From Bryum argenteum (Eukaryota; Streptophyta; Bryopsida; Bryales; Bryaceae), in the NCBI GenBank assembly GCA_037043015.1, contig CM073323.1, forward strand, positions 21,542,758 to 21,606,757: a DNA stretch of 64,000 nucleotides, in the 5' to 3' direction. The translations under genes and the position numbers were made by a program. The notes under the pieces are model-generated. The model was not told the DNA's origin. It ran no database searches and saw only the letters and a program-made list of their open reading frames with translations. Positions 12,840-24,788 of the stretch are shown here, one piece after another (position 1 is the first letter of the stretch; each line of letters starts with the position of its first letter).

Positions 12840-13846
12840 GTCGACATCACATTTACCCCACATGGTGCAAAGTACGTGTTGGTGATGGTGGAGCATTTTA
12901 GCAAGTAGATTGAGCTTGTGGCCCTACCACATAATTCTTCAGAGTTGGTGGCTATGGCATTTTTGGATCAGGTGTTGGCTCATTTTGGAGCACCAATTGA
13001 GATGTTGATTGATTAGGGACGCAAGTTTCTTGGGGCTTTCAAAGCATTGTGTACTAAAACTTTGATTGACCACCGTACCACTTCTCGGAATCATCCGGAA
13101 GCGAACACTTTAGCAGAGCATGTGGTTCACACCGTGAAGCGAGGCTTGCGTAAGTATGGATTACTTCAAGGCCGCCACTGTGATTGGAACCTGATGATAC
13201 CATGGATCGCTATCGGATACCAGTTTAGCCGGAAAGCTTCTTTGGCCGCTTTCAGTCCGTATAAGTTGTTGTACAGGAGGGAGCCAATTCTACCTAGTAA
13301 TGTTTGGGAGAAGTTGGCTCCGGTGGTGGATCTAGATGACCCAGAGGTGTGGGCCCAATACCAAGATTAGACGGAGTTCTTGAAGCGGGCCATGTCAATG
13401 GCCATGGAGAACTTGTCCATTGCTCAACATTAAGATACGTTACGGTACGCTCATATTCGTAGCGGTGCTTATCGACCTCAGTTGCGACATTTTTCCATGG
13501 GGAATATGTTTATCTCTAGCGTGAGGCGCCTACGACATTGGATGTCAAGGCAAGGCGTACAATTCTTCGGGTGAAGGATGTATTGCCAAGTAGAATTTTG
13601 TTGCTGGAAGGCAAGGATGGCCGGGAGTGTCGAGAGAATTTGAAGATTTGTGCTCCATGCCATCTACAGATTGATGGTTTGATGGACTCGGAGTTGGCTG
13701 TTGTGCCTGAAGGCCTTTCATATTTTGTTTGTGGTGACAAGAAGGGCGCGGCCACCAATCCCACCATCTTATTGTGTGACCGGTGTCAATATGGTTGTTA
13801 TATGGTAACCTACCGTACAATTGATTTATGTTCCGTTTTGAGATAG
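12840..13846 (+). pseudogene. Ty3/gypsy integrase with C-terminal PHD-like finger, decayed
   Basis: The first segment (from 12,840) reads VDITFTPHGAKYVLVMVEHF, the start of a retroviral-type integrase core. The second catalytic region (EMLID then TAG then GRKF, normally DQG-x-EF) follows. The HPEAN/LAEH helix with the third acidic residue and the VKRGLRKYG motif lie at 13,085-13,160. The downstream C-terminal region ends with a Cys/His segment (CGDKKGA, LLCDRCQ) like the PHD finger appended to some Ty3/gypsy polyproteins. In-frame TAG replaces Trp or Gln at least three times, a TAA follows AQH, and a frame change occurs near 13,500. No protease, RT or LTRs are visible, so this is an isolated pol 3' fragment. 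Confidence 0.75.
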
Positions 13847-15423
13847 ACATTTATGGCATTGGCTACAGGATTGGCAACAAAGTTGCCTAAGGCGATTAAC
13901 AATGGGGCTCAAATTACACCCGGCCTACAATCTCTTTGTTATCTTCCCATTTCTTTGTTGGTTTAGGGACAGCGATTTTATCGACAGATTGTGTACAGTT
14001 GTTGCTGCAACATCATGAGGCGATAGTCTACATAGTGTTATTTGGTCCTAGCAGATTAGAGGGGCTCTTTAATCAGTAGGAAGGCACTTGAGGATGTGCT
14101 AGACATAATTGTGCTTGTCTATGTTTTTTGTTTATTTGTCTGTTGGTAGTGGCTTTCAATTTGTTGTGTCTAGCGATCTTCCTAACACGGCAGTTGTTAC
14201 GTAATGTGGCGTCGGGGTCCCTTCGTATCAAACTTTAATTATCTAAATTAATTGTTACTAATTTACGTGTGTGAGAATGTGTGGTTGGCGTAGGAATTTC
14301 ATCATTGTGGATGATTTTCATCCACCTAGGGTTTGATATGTGCATATTATGCCGCCAACGTCCTTAACTTGACAACTTTAATCAAGTCAAGCTTTGTGAG
14401 TGGAGTGAGAGAGTATCAGATTTGTCTCTGCTTGTAAGTGATTGTGGATCAGTAGTAAAGGCACCTCATTCTATATTACTATTTGTACTGGTGGATTCTC
14501 CCATTGTGGCGTACGAGACGCTTGGCACCCTTGTGATTTAATTATCATTCCTTGAGGGTGTACAAAACATAGTTGTGCTTGTCTATATTTTTTTGCTTAT
14601 TTGTGTGTTGGTGGTGACTCTCTATTTGTTGTGTTTAGAGATCTTTCATTATACGACAATGGGCTTCCCGTGCTTTAATGTACCTTTGCTACATCAAAGT
14701 CACTTTTAAGAGACTTTACCTTTGTTGGGTGCTGAAGAGGACTACGTAAAATTTGCTAGATTTCTGAAAATGAAGAATAGTAATTTCATAAATTATATAC
14801 CTGCCACATTCAAAAGTTAGACGAAGATCTTTTTGATGATGGAATTTAGATCATCAAATACAATACTCCCACAAAGTTTGCAAGTTGAAATGCTCAATCA
14901 CATGTTTCATAGTTGAAGTAAAATCTTCAATAGCTTCCTTCATTATCTTCTAGTGCTGCGTTGAGTTTTTAAAATTTAAGCTTATTTCTGACAAAGAACA
15001 TCCTTTAAAAATAAGAGCACCCATTATGTACCATAACCTGGAACCATGCAGCCATGAACAAGCCTATGCATGAATATAGATCCGTTGGTGTTAAAATTTT
15101 AGGCATCTAAGTAAACACAGTAAATGCGCCATCATTGGTTCGGACTGACCCAAACAACAACATCTACAAGGCTAATATAGAGTATACAAGAGAACTTTTA
15201 GAGAGGAATCATACAATTGGGAAATGCAAGAGTAGCAATGGTAAAAACGTCTCTTCAACAAATTTGACTTTATTTGTTTGTTCTGATAACTCAAATATAT
15301 TCTTGTTGAACAACTTATCAGTTAGTACACATAATCAGGATATAAGACCTGTATAAAAATGCAATGTTTATTTCTCTCTAACTCTAAGATGCGCTGAATC
15401 AGTGGCCATCGCATGCGCTGGAC
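13847..15423. other. Unassigned DNA downstream of the integrase remnant
   Basis: It may contain the 3' part of the Ty3/gypsy element, but no polypurine tract or LTR pair could be fixed. A diverged direct repeat of about 95 bp lies at 14,088-14,180 and 14,552-14,647 (sharing TTGTGCTTGTCTAT and TTTGTTGTGT). No coding motif was found. Confidence 0.4.
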
Positions 15424-15604
15424 ATGTGATAAGCGACCTCGGAACCTTCTAGAACCTTCTAGCAGATCTTACTCTCCGGTTAGTTCAAGTTAAGTAATAG
15501 TCCTACTTAGTTAAGGTGGTTTGCTATCTAAAAGCACCGCCACAGTACCTAAATTAGGGCAAAGTAAAAGTACTTCCAAAGTACTTCCTTGAGTATATAT
15601 ATGA

Positions 15605-15639
<35 letters not shown>

Positions 15640-15700
15640 TATCTTTTCAGTATCATTGATTGCTTCTTCTTTCTTTTTGTTCATAACACGTTATCAGCAC
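15424..15700 (+). mobile_element. Probable LTR 3' portion with primer-binding-site-like junction
   Basis: The stretch ends at 15,684-15,700 with AACACGTTATCAGCAC, a sequence I associate with the LTR/primer-binding-site junction of Ty1/copia-type plant elements, and it sits immediately upstream of a gag remnant. A (TA)n microsatellite lies inside at about 15,593-15,636. The LTR start is guessed from a TG at 15,424. There is no second LTR in the window, so boundaries are weak. Confidence 0.4.
15593..15636. repeat. (AT)n microsatellite
   Basis: An uninterrupted alternating TA tract, preceded by a short imperfect one. Confidence 0.9.
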
Positions 15701-15704
15701 AAAG

Positions 15705-15952
15705 AACGACGAAGCCAAACCGCCACGTGAGACGAACGCATTGGAGATTCCAACGCGGAAGGCGAAGGGAGGCGGGAAGTACAATCAACAAAAGAAGAAA
15801 CAAACTCCGTACACCAGTCCTCAAAATAAGTCTTCTAACTCAGACTCTCGCTCTTCTAATAAGTCCATTTCCCGCAAATGTTTCAAGTGTGGTAAAGACG
15901 GTCACTTACAAAAAGATTGCCGAACGGGCGAGTGTAAACAGTGTGGTCCTTA
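15705..15952 (+). pseudogene. Retrotransposon gag C-terminal fragment (zinc knuckle)
   Basis: An open frame of about 80 codons, rich in Lys, Ser and Gln, contains CFKCGKDGHLQKDC, a perfect C-x2-C-x4-H-x4-C nucleic-acid-binding knuckle. The beginning of a second knuckle (CKQCG) is cut by TAA. The gag N-terminus is missing: the frame starts directly after the primer-binding-site-like junction, implying an internal deletion. It encodes the nucleocapsid-like end of gag. The adjoining non-LTR element on the right probably truncated the rest. Confidence 0.75.
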
Positions 15953-16079
15953 ACCACGTAAGACAGCACCTAATAGAAAGAATATTATTTTCACTAATAA
16001 TTACTATCTGTCCTATTATGATGTCATGCGAATTTCAAGTTTCAAACACTCTAGAAATTGAATCATTGAATGCACCATG

Positions 16080-19000
16080 ACAATTTTAAAGAAAATGCAC
16101 CTTTTATCAAATCCATCATGAAGGCACATTAGCACTCGACATCTTTATATAGAATTTATCACTGAAATCACAAAAATGTCAAATCTCTCATCAACCATTC
16201 ATGAACAAATCTATGACTATATTTATAACATACAAAATCACCAGATACACAAACCGTACAACAAAAATTCCATTATCTTTCTAATACTCTCATAAAAGTA
16301 ATACTACGAAAAAATGAACATTTAGAAAAATATGTTTATCCCATATTAATACAACAAATCCACAACTCCCTCAAAACAAAATACACCTACTAGCAACTTG
16401 GAGAAAAAATTTATTACTTGGGATCGAGCCTCATTAAACACAACATTGTTTAACCTCAAAGATCTTATTTCACACACAAAACCGATATTTATAACATCCA
16501 AGAAACCAAAGTTACGGTTAGCAAATTGAAAATATACATCCAAAGAGTGTTTCTTTATTATGTATTATTTTCAAAAATACGCATTCATTAACCTGGTGAA
16601 TTCGAAAAAGATTGTCACACACCCCTGGAAGAGGAGGATTTCTAACAAGAATAAATCATAAATATGTTACTCAAGCAATAGAACAAACTTACTAACCTTA
16701 GCAAATATATCACCATACTTACAAATCATTTGTATTAGAAATCACTCATTACAACCATAGTCATTGATTTACCTTTATATGCCCTCACACAATGGGAAAT
16801 CAATTAATTTTAATTATACAACATACAATTACTACACAAATCAATGCGCACCCTAACCATACACACATACTATATGAGAATCTCAATTGAGACATTGCCC
16901 TTACGGAACAACAAAATACACACAATACCTCACCTCCTCAAGAAGAAGATACATCATGGAGAGCACTAAAAATCTAACTCTAGAATACATATCAACAAAT
17001 ACAAATTATTCAAGACAAAGAGGCTTCAATTATACAAACACAAGTCTAATTGATGGTTTTTATATTAACACAACAAATCTCACACTACACACATTTACAA
17101 TACTTACAAAACATAATGTCAACTTTGACTACATGCCAATTATAAATAATATACCTCGAAATAGATTAATAGTCAAACGTCAAGTACATACTAAAGCATG
17201 CCAAATTAGAAAATACTCAAACCTATTCCACAAGAAAATAGGAATAATAAATTTTAAACAAGATTCTCTGAAAAAATGCCTCTCAGTTAAAGGAATAAAA
17301 AACACTTTTGCTATTGAACACCTTAACATCTAATTAATGAGAATTAACATGTACTTATATGAATAAACTTTTTTAAGAAATATCAAATACTCTCGAAGAT
17401 ACTTGTAGTGCTCCACCCATACCTACTCTTAAATATCGAACTTCCCAACAAGGCGGATTTTTATCAAGAAAACTTCAAAAATTATGAAATAAATACATAT
17501 CTTCATACCACCTAATTAGAAAAATAATACACATGACAAAAAATACAAAAGATTGGCGCATACATCCTATAATGAATGAAATACATAATGTCACCCACAC
17601 TAATATACCGCCACCACCAAATGACGATCTATCTGTAGAATCATTGATAAATGATATAGCAACATTAGCAAAAACTGCCAACAAACAAGCTGGAAAATTT
17701 ACTACTAGATATACCACAAAATGCATTCAAAAGGCCATAACAAAATATGAACAATTATATGAAAAATGTTCCAAAAAAATTAATAACAAAGTTTTGAAAA
17801 ATCAATAAAGTCCCCCACTAGATTGTATCACTGTCATAAACAACAATATTCTAACAAGGCCGAAAGATATTGCCAAATCAATATTTTGCAACAATAATAA
17901 GCAATATACACACAGTACCAACTTGTTACTTTCTATGCTAGCATCCTCCTAATTGCACATGCAGAGTCAAAGAATATCCATGTTGCGATTTAGAAAGACT
18001 TACTATAGACAAAAGAGGAAATCGACAAACACCTCTACACAACTACTTTGATCAAGAATCTTTTAATTTATGTTTAAAAAATTTAGCTAACAACAAAACA
18101 AGCGTACCACATATATACCTAATTTTGTTCTAAAAAACATGCCCTAAGTTGATTTGCTTAATTATATTATTATATTAGTGGAAAATAAGCTCAATTTTAC
18201 TATTGTTTTAGTAAAGAGTGGGTGAGGAAGCTTGATTTGGAAAGTGTGGTGTGATGAAAAAGATGATCCACATACCTACGGCACTTGCTAACAACATTTA
18301 TAAATTATTTACAAGCACACTCACGTTCATATTATCAACATATAACCAGTCACACCAGATACTCCATGACAGCCAAGAAGGATTCGAACACAAGATAATA
18401 GTGCACATATTTACGATGAAATAGGCAAACATCTCATATATGAATCTCCACCAACAGACTTAAATGGCTATGAATTTTTTTTTGTAAGTCCAATAACTCA
18501 TCACATGACCTACCACCCCCTATACAAACATTTGAGATAGAAATGATTTGGCTATAGCAAAGATATAAATACAAAACTAATCTACTCGAAAACTAATCTA
18601 CTCGAAAACTCATACCAAATTACCACTCTTTACCAAATCAACCACTAGATTACATTATAACATCTTATAATATTATACAATCCTATATTTCCTCACCCGT
18701 CACATGTTCTATTTAAATAAACAAATTTTATCCACCTTTTGATAGAGACAAAGTATTTGGATCAATTGGAAAGGTCTTTTTCATACAAATGGAACAAAAT
18801 AGATATGCACACCCTCACAATTAAGCCATCGAGGCCACTCCCAAAAAAGCTTCACACCGAGCTAGGCTTGGAGCATAAATCGACCCGAGCACCACAACCT
18901 TACTAACCTTACTATATAGGACATGGTATCAAAATCTAACACCCCATATAGGCCCCTTTTCTAACACACATATTATCATATACATTCAAGTAAATACAGT

Positions 19001-20640
19001 CACATACTTTGGATCAACAAAACTACTTGATTTATATAAACCGGAGACACAATCCTCCGCCATACATATGTTCTGTATATACCATAAGAATATCAGTAAT
19101 GGAACCAGTGAACAAGTAAATACACTTACATCAATGTTGAACACCTTTAGTTACAAGTTCAACAACCATTTATAAGACCTGGGTGGTCATTAAATACATG
19201 AAAAAGCCGAATATAGGTTATATGGTGAATCCAAAAATATAAAAATAGCCAATAAAATTCCCGTTTTACAAAATATATTTAGAGCCAAAATAATGACGAT
19301 ACATACTACACTTAAAATCATTACCAATGAGTATCCTAATGAACCTACATACATATTCATTGACTGCCAAAATAGTCTACATAATATCAAAACACAATTA
19401 GAGCACCCTACTCACAAGAAAAACCACCCATATAAAATCATATAAAAAGAAATAGCTACTCTGCTACAACAATAAACACAACCGACAACTCTATACAAAG
19501 TACGCGCACATGTAAAGATAAATGGAAATGAAAAGCTTATGAACTACTGTAGCTAAAAAAAGACAACAATGAAGATTTTTACAATCCTACTTTGCCACAT
19601 GATTTTGCACACCTTACACCATACTACTTTTAAAAGGATGAGCGGCCTTCTATAGAAAAAACTGTGTATAAAGGCCCTATACAGTTTCTTGACATACATT
19701 TTATAAAATATGATAAAGAACATAATCTAACAGATATTGAAAGAAATTTTTCGAACATAGATAAATGAAAATACAACATTGATATTGACAACAAATTCTC
19801 TAATAGATTCTCGACAAACAAGAACATAACGAACTCGCAAAAAACACATCTTCTCAAATTACAACATGGGAAATACATTGGCAATGTTGGAAAATAATTG
19901 TTTTGTGAGAGAGAAGCATACCTGTCAGCCTCATGCTCTATATGCAACTCCCAAGACGCAGACACATGGTCACACGTTCTTCTTAAATGCAATGAATACC
20001 ATATACACGCACTTAGAACAAAAAGACGCAAGAAAGGTGTTTGGGATATGTGAAAATTATTAATTTCATAAAAAAACCAAGATGCTATACTCTTATGAAT
20101 GCTGGCACATTCGATGGGAACCCACCAAAGAATATTGTCTCGTCATGGTTTCTCCCATGCACATGCACACAAGGTAGTTGCCATGCAATGCTAGACTTAC
20201 ACCAGAATTATTATCTATCAAGAGACATCTGTATTAATCGAATCCTCTTAATGATAACTTAATTATACAATTTATAGAATTTATATATTGTAACGGCAGA
20301 TTCTCAATAGCAAGTATATATAGAAATGTGGAAAAATATCAACCTCCCATGAATGACAATAAAAATAATGGTTGTTTTCTAGAGCCACTAATAGTTTTTA
20401 TAGTAGGAACTAGAGCATCCACATACATCCCATCTATGAAGATTTTTCAAAACAAATTTAAAAAACCCAAAACAACCCTAAGAAACACCTTCAAAGAAAT
20501 TAACATCATCGCCATACACACTATGCTATGTCTTTTACACTACACAAAACAATAAATGATTACCACCAAACACGCAACCCAATAAGACCGAATGTAAAAA
20601 ATTGTGATCATTTGACTACCTTATTTATAGAGAATGTAAT
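16080..20640 (+). mobile_element. Non-LTR retrotransposon: endonuclease, RT and CCHC tail, heavily frameshifted
   Basis: Plus-strand reading in alternating frames gives one consistent polyprotein. An APE-type endonuclease region covers about 16,400-17,330; the longest open piece is 16,887-17,333 and contains the LIDGFYINT-type segment. A linker follows with SQQGGFLSRKLQKLW (about 17,430) and a helical frame (17,533-17,808). The reverse transcriptase N-part includes DKRGNRQTPLHNYFD and LCLKNLANNKT near 17,990-18,100 and LHDSQEGF at 18,363-18,386. A CCHC motif (C-x2-C-x9-H-x4-C, CSICN...HVLLKC) lies at 19,934-19,991. The C-terminal domain contains FIEFIYCNGRF and KYQPP, which may correspond to a PD-(D/E)-x-K restriction-like endonuclease. 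Dozens of indels and stops make it dead. Composition is A-rich on the coding strand. The exact clade (L1-like, Dualen/RandI-like or other) is undecided. Confidence 0.75.
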
Positions 20641-21149
20641 CTTGTCATGCAAAGGGTACGTGGACCCAAGTTGATGTAAATTTAGTCCAGCTCAACAAAT
20701 AGCACCGCCATGCGAAACGATGCCCAAATGAGACCGTAGCAATTGAAACTCGGACCACGTTACAACACACACCTATATCTTTATTAAATATCCCGGTAAT
20801 GTCAACAATGTGACGACCAACTAGATCAATAACCCACCTCTGTACCAATCTGTAGAAAATCAACAAACAAATCACAACCTATATAATAAAATATTTGGTT
20901 ATTGGTTTAATGGCTCCAGGTTACTACTTGTGGGTTTGAGAGGGGTTAGTCGTTCTACGTCATTATCGTCATGTGGGCATATCATCAAGGGTAGGTCGAA
21001 CAGGCATTTCATACACGCCATCCCCGCAAGGGTCTAATGTTCTTATTTATTCACTTGTTGTCCCAATGTGAAATACAGAACTTCAGAGAGGGGCTTGTGA
21101 TGCTTTGGTTGATAATTTGAAAGATATTTAGTAGTTCAATAATGACAAG
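20641..21149. other. Short intergenic stretch
   Basis: No gene or repeat recognised. It separates the non-LTR element from the first MITE. Confidence 0.5.
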
Positions 21150-21580
21150 GTTGGTCACTACACTAAAAATTATATTTAGTGTTGGATGACAATTGGTGTA
21201 GTTACCACCATCATGCTCCAACACTATTAGTCAACTTGTGGACAATTAGTGTATTGGGGGCCACCCTTTCTTAATGGCAGCCTCCCTTTTATAGTCAACT
21301 TGTAAACAATTAGTGTATTGGGGGGCCACCATATCTCAATGGTAGCCTCCCTTTTAGCTACAAAAGTTGCAAGTTGGTTAACACCAAATCAAAATCTAAC
21401 ACCAAATGTCAACTTCTTGACTTTTCAACTCTTTAATTCTTACTATTGTTCACAATTGGTGTTGGAATTGACAATTAGAGTTGCTACAATTCTACCCTTG
21501 TTGACAATTGGTGTTGTTGTTCTTGTTTAGTGTTGCCAACATTAAATTTAATTTTTAGTGTAGTAAAGTTAGTGACCAAC
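21150..21580. mobile_element. MITE-like element with CACTA-like terminal repeats
   Basis: The left end GTTGGTCACTA / CACTAAAAATTA (21,150-21,172) is matched in inverted orientation at the right end (21,536-21,580), with a 9-base insertion between the two blocks on the right. The interior holds a direct repeat of about 66-72 bp (from about 21,227 and 21,293), both copies containing CAATTAGTGTATTGGGG. There is no coding capacity. ATGACAAGG occurs just outside both ends but is offset by four bases on the right, so a target duplication is not secure. Confidence 0.6.
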
Positions 21581-21674
21581 ATCTATGACAAGGACAGGTA
21601 CATTCATCAGACAGGACGGAGATTTCGAGGACTCAGTACCAATTCAAATTAGTCAGCAACGAACGAGGAAAGAA

Positions 21675-22173
21675 CATCCTCAATAGACACTGAATAAGCT
21701 CCCTCTAAACCAAAGTCTATCTTTTGTCTTATTTGAAATTAGAAATTAAAAGTATCATCATTAGAAGCGCATGTAAATAAACGTGAGATATTTCTCAAGA
21801 ATTTTTTTTTGTGAAATTGGGACATAGGTGAAATCCCTCATTGAAAATACCACATTTTCAAAATTTAAAGAGAGTGCACCAAATCTTGCTTAAAAAGTAG
21901 GTGACCTCCCTTATTTCCTCTATATTTCTAAAATTTAGAGGGAGCGTGTGAGGATCTTCCCATTTTTAAGCAAGATTTGGTGCACTCCCTCTAAATTTTG
22001 AAAATGTGATGTTTTCAATGAGGGATTTCACCTACGTCCCAATTTCACAATTTTTTTCTTCAGAAACATCTCACGTTTATTTTCTAATGATGATAATTTT
22101 AATTTCTAATTTTAAATCAGTCAAAAGATAGAATTTGGTTTAGAGAGAGTGTATTCTGTGTCCATTGAGGATG
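21675..22173. repeat. 499-bp long inverted repeat (foldback MITE)
   Basis: Nearly the whole segment is self-complementary. The left arm begins CATCCTCAATAGACAC and the right arm ends GTGTCCATTGAGGATG. Complementarity continues inward through the CTCTAAACCAAA, AAACGTGAGAT, GGTGAAATCCCTCATTGAAA and GGTGCACTCCCTCTAAA blocks to a loop around 21,905-21,955. A transcript would form a hairpin with arms of about 220 bp and a modest number of mismatches. Confidence 0.85.
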
Positions 22174-22713
22174 CCCTAAGCAGTGCGTGAAACTTTTGAA
22201 ATTGGTTCTCTTTATTGGCATCTGTGCACTCATGTCAAAACGGCTCTCTGCCCCTCAAAAGTCACTGTAAACCGGCATCCTCAATCTCACACTCAAAGTT
22301 TCCGTGACCAAGAAGCCTCTGGGTCCCTTGCTAAAGTGTATATAAAAATGTAAATCGGGAGAATTCTAAAAAATATAAAGATACTGAAGTTCCCGAAAGT
22401 AAATTTTCAATAAGCCTTATGACTGTTTTAAAAAATTAGAAAATAAAATTGTTCTAGTTGGAATTTTCTCAAATAAGTCCCAAATTAGTTAAATATGGCA
22501 TCTTGAATGTTAGAAATACTTCCATCCTGTAAAAACATGTCTCCTTCCATGTAGAAATAAGTTTGTAGGAGGTTGTCTTGGAGCTCAAATCGGGATAGGT
22601 TCAAGACAACTTACTTGGCACCTATTGCCAGCATAACTAATAATGATGGTTTAAATAGCAAGGTGGGCACCAGTGATGAAGGTGTTGTTGGAAGCGTGTT
22701 TTTTTTTTTCTTT

Positions 22714-22744
<31 letters not shown>

Positions 22745-24788
22745 CTTTTCAGTTCTGTTCTTTGTTCTGTTTTGGACGTGACATTGTGATCTCGAGCATC
22801 ATTGGTTAGATGAAGGTAAATGAGGTGTCCTTGAACGCCGATTTTTACGTAAGAGTGTGGGCAAAAATCCAATCGGAAATTAGGTCGATAGATGTGAAGA
22901 TATTGAATTTCAAAGTAATGGCCCTATAAATATTAGATATTTTTTTTATGAGCGCGGCGGCGTGGACATATTAGTAATATATGATAAGAAACAATAAAAA
23001 TCCGTATGGGGAGCTATTCATTGATGCGTTTTATCTCCCTCATGTTTGAAAAAGATTATCTTACTAATTGAGTTGGAAATGATCTTGTGTTCCACAAATT
23101 AATAATATAGTGTACTTTCGTACAAAGTCCTTGAGGTGAGCTCCGGACGTGACTGCCATTGCAGCAGGCGCATTGATGCCGACTAAATTCAAATTCTCGA
23201 CGAGAACAGACAGGGGAACCACCGAAGGGAACGAGAACGGACGCCAAGAAGAAAGGGCGCGTTGGCACCACCGTTACCAGCGGAACAGTCATCCCCTCTC
23301 TCCCTCGGAGGAGACGCATCCGCTCACCTTCAATCCTTGCCTTTTCCATCGATTCCCTTCCACTCTGTTCTGTCCGGACACCGCCCTTCATCCATGCCCA
23401 GTCACTCCTCCCGATTGACCTCCACTGCAAAATTTTCCGGAGCCTCTAACGGTACTGAATTTAGTTCGATCACATTGAAGAACGAATCAGTCAGTTTCCT
23501 AGTGTTTCTTACCCGCTTCTCATTGCTTAGAATATGTCAACGGTGTCTTGTCTGAATTGAGTTTTTACTGCCTCTGATTGTACGAGAATTGGAGGTGAAC
23601 AGTACGTTCCCTCACGTTTTTGTATTTGTCTCGAGCGTTCCCTGTTTCTGAGTACAGAATTACCTTTCTTGCCTGGTTTGAGCTTACTCTGTAGGATTTT
23701 TTGCAATTGTCTCAGAGTCATAAACAGTCACTTAAATTAGGTGCATTGCGGAGGTCGATCTGTAAGTTAGTGAATGAGTGTTGATCGTACTGAATGCGGG
23801 AAATTTAGTCGTCTCTGTAGTTGATGTTGTTTTGAGTTTTGCGGTCGTATTTTTTAGATTTTCTGGGAATTGTAGGTGGAGCAGAGAGTTACCTTGTGTT
23901 TTGGTTTTTCTGTCGAGCAATTCAGTTTTGAAGCGATTTTGTTGAGCAGTTTATTCTTGAGTAAGGGAAGGTCGTTTTTAAGTTTATAGTTTTAGTTGTT
24001 TCAGTGTTTGTAAACACTGCTGTTCGTGGAGCTCACCTTTCGGTTTGACCGTTTATTGCAGAGCTACCTATCGAGTAGAGTGGTTGAGTTCATGAGAAGG
24101 CTTTACTCAAGTCGATAGTATTCGAGGACTTGAGCTTCAGCAATGGCTCAAGTCTTGAAATGCACGCTTTTGTAGACCACGGATCTTTGAATCTGAGTGG
24201 AAGTGTCAAGCCTGATGCATTTGTCATCTTCTGGACGTTGAAGTGCTTAATCATCGCATTCTACCTAAAGTTGGAGAATATGAGCAGTCTTCAGCTTTCT
24301 CAACATTTGGAAATGTCAACTGCGGCAAAGTCTTCTTAGACAAGGCAATTGGAGCCAGCAAGTGCTTCTGTACGTTATCATGCACTTATATCGAACTATA
24401 TTTATGCACATATTATATCTGCGTTGCAATAATTATATCAGACCACAACTTGATTCAGTAGGACTACATCATATTCTGAAGTAAACCGGTACCGTATCTC
24501 AAACCATCACCATTCATCACTTCATTGTTGATGCTTTACGGACTCCTATTGTATAAGGCTATCCAATTATGCTCTGCCAGCTTGATCATATGTTGCATTG
24601 TTACGGGGATATATTAGCTTCTCTAAGTTCCTTCCATGAACCTAAATGCGCAAATGTGTTGAGCATTTGAGCTTAGTGTAGCTTTTTAGTCTTACAATAG
24701 AGCTTGGAGTTCTTGAGGATAGCTACATCTTTGGAAGTTTGGATGTGCATCTAGTAAATTAAGAACAAGGGTGAGCAGATTTGTTTAC
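22174..24788. other. Upstream region and probable 5' leader of the CHUP1-like gene
   Basis: No separate gene is supported. It contains a T-rich microsatellite (22,699-22,745). From about 23,130 the composition becomes more balanced, with C/T-rich tracts typical of a plant promoter and 5' untranslated leader. The frames at 23,149-23,555 overlap on both strands and show no domain. I could not fix a TATA box or transcription start. Confidence 0.4.
22699..22745. repeat. T-rich microsatellite with C interruptions
   Basis: Runs of T broken by single C residues, giving Phe/Lys-rich shadow frames. Confidence 0.9.

Noticed and set aside
16887..17333. 148-codon frame with many N-glycosylation-like Asn-x-Ser/Thr sites, first considered as a viral envelope glycoprotein
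   Set aside because: There is no signal peptide or membrane span, and the flanking frames read as a non-LTR retrotransposon. The segment fits the end of its endonuclease domain.
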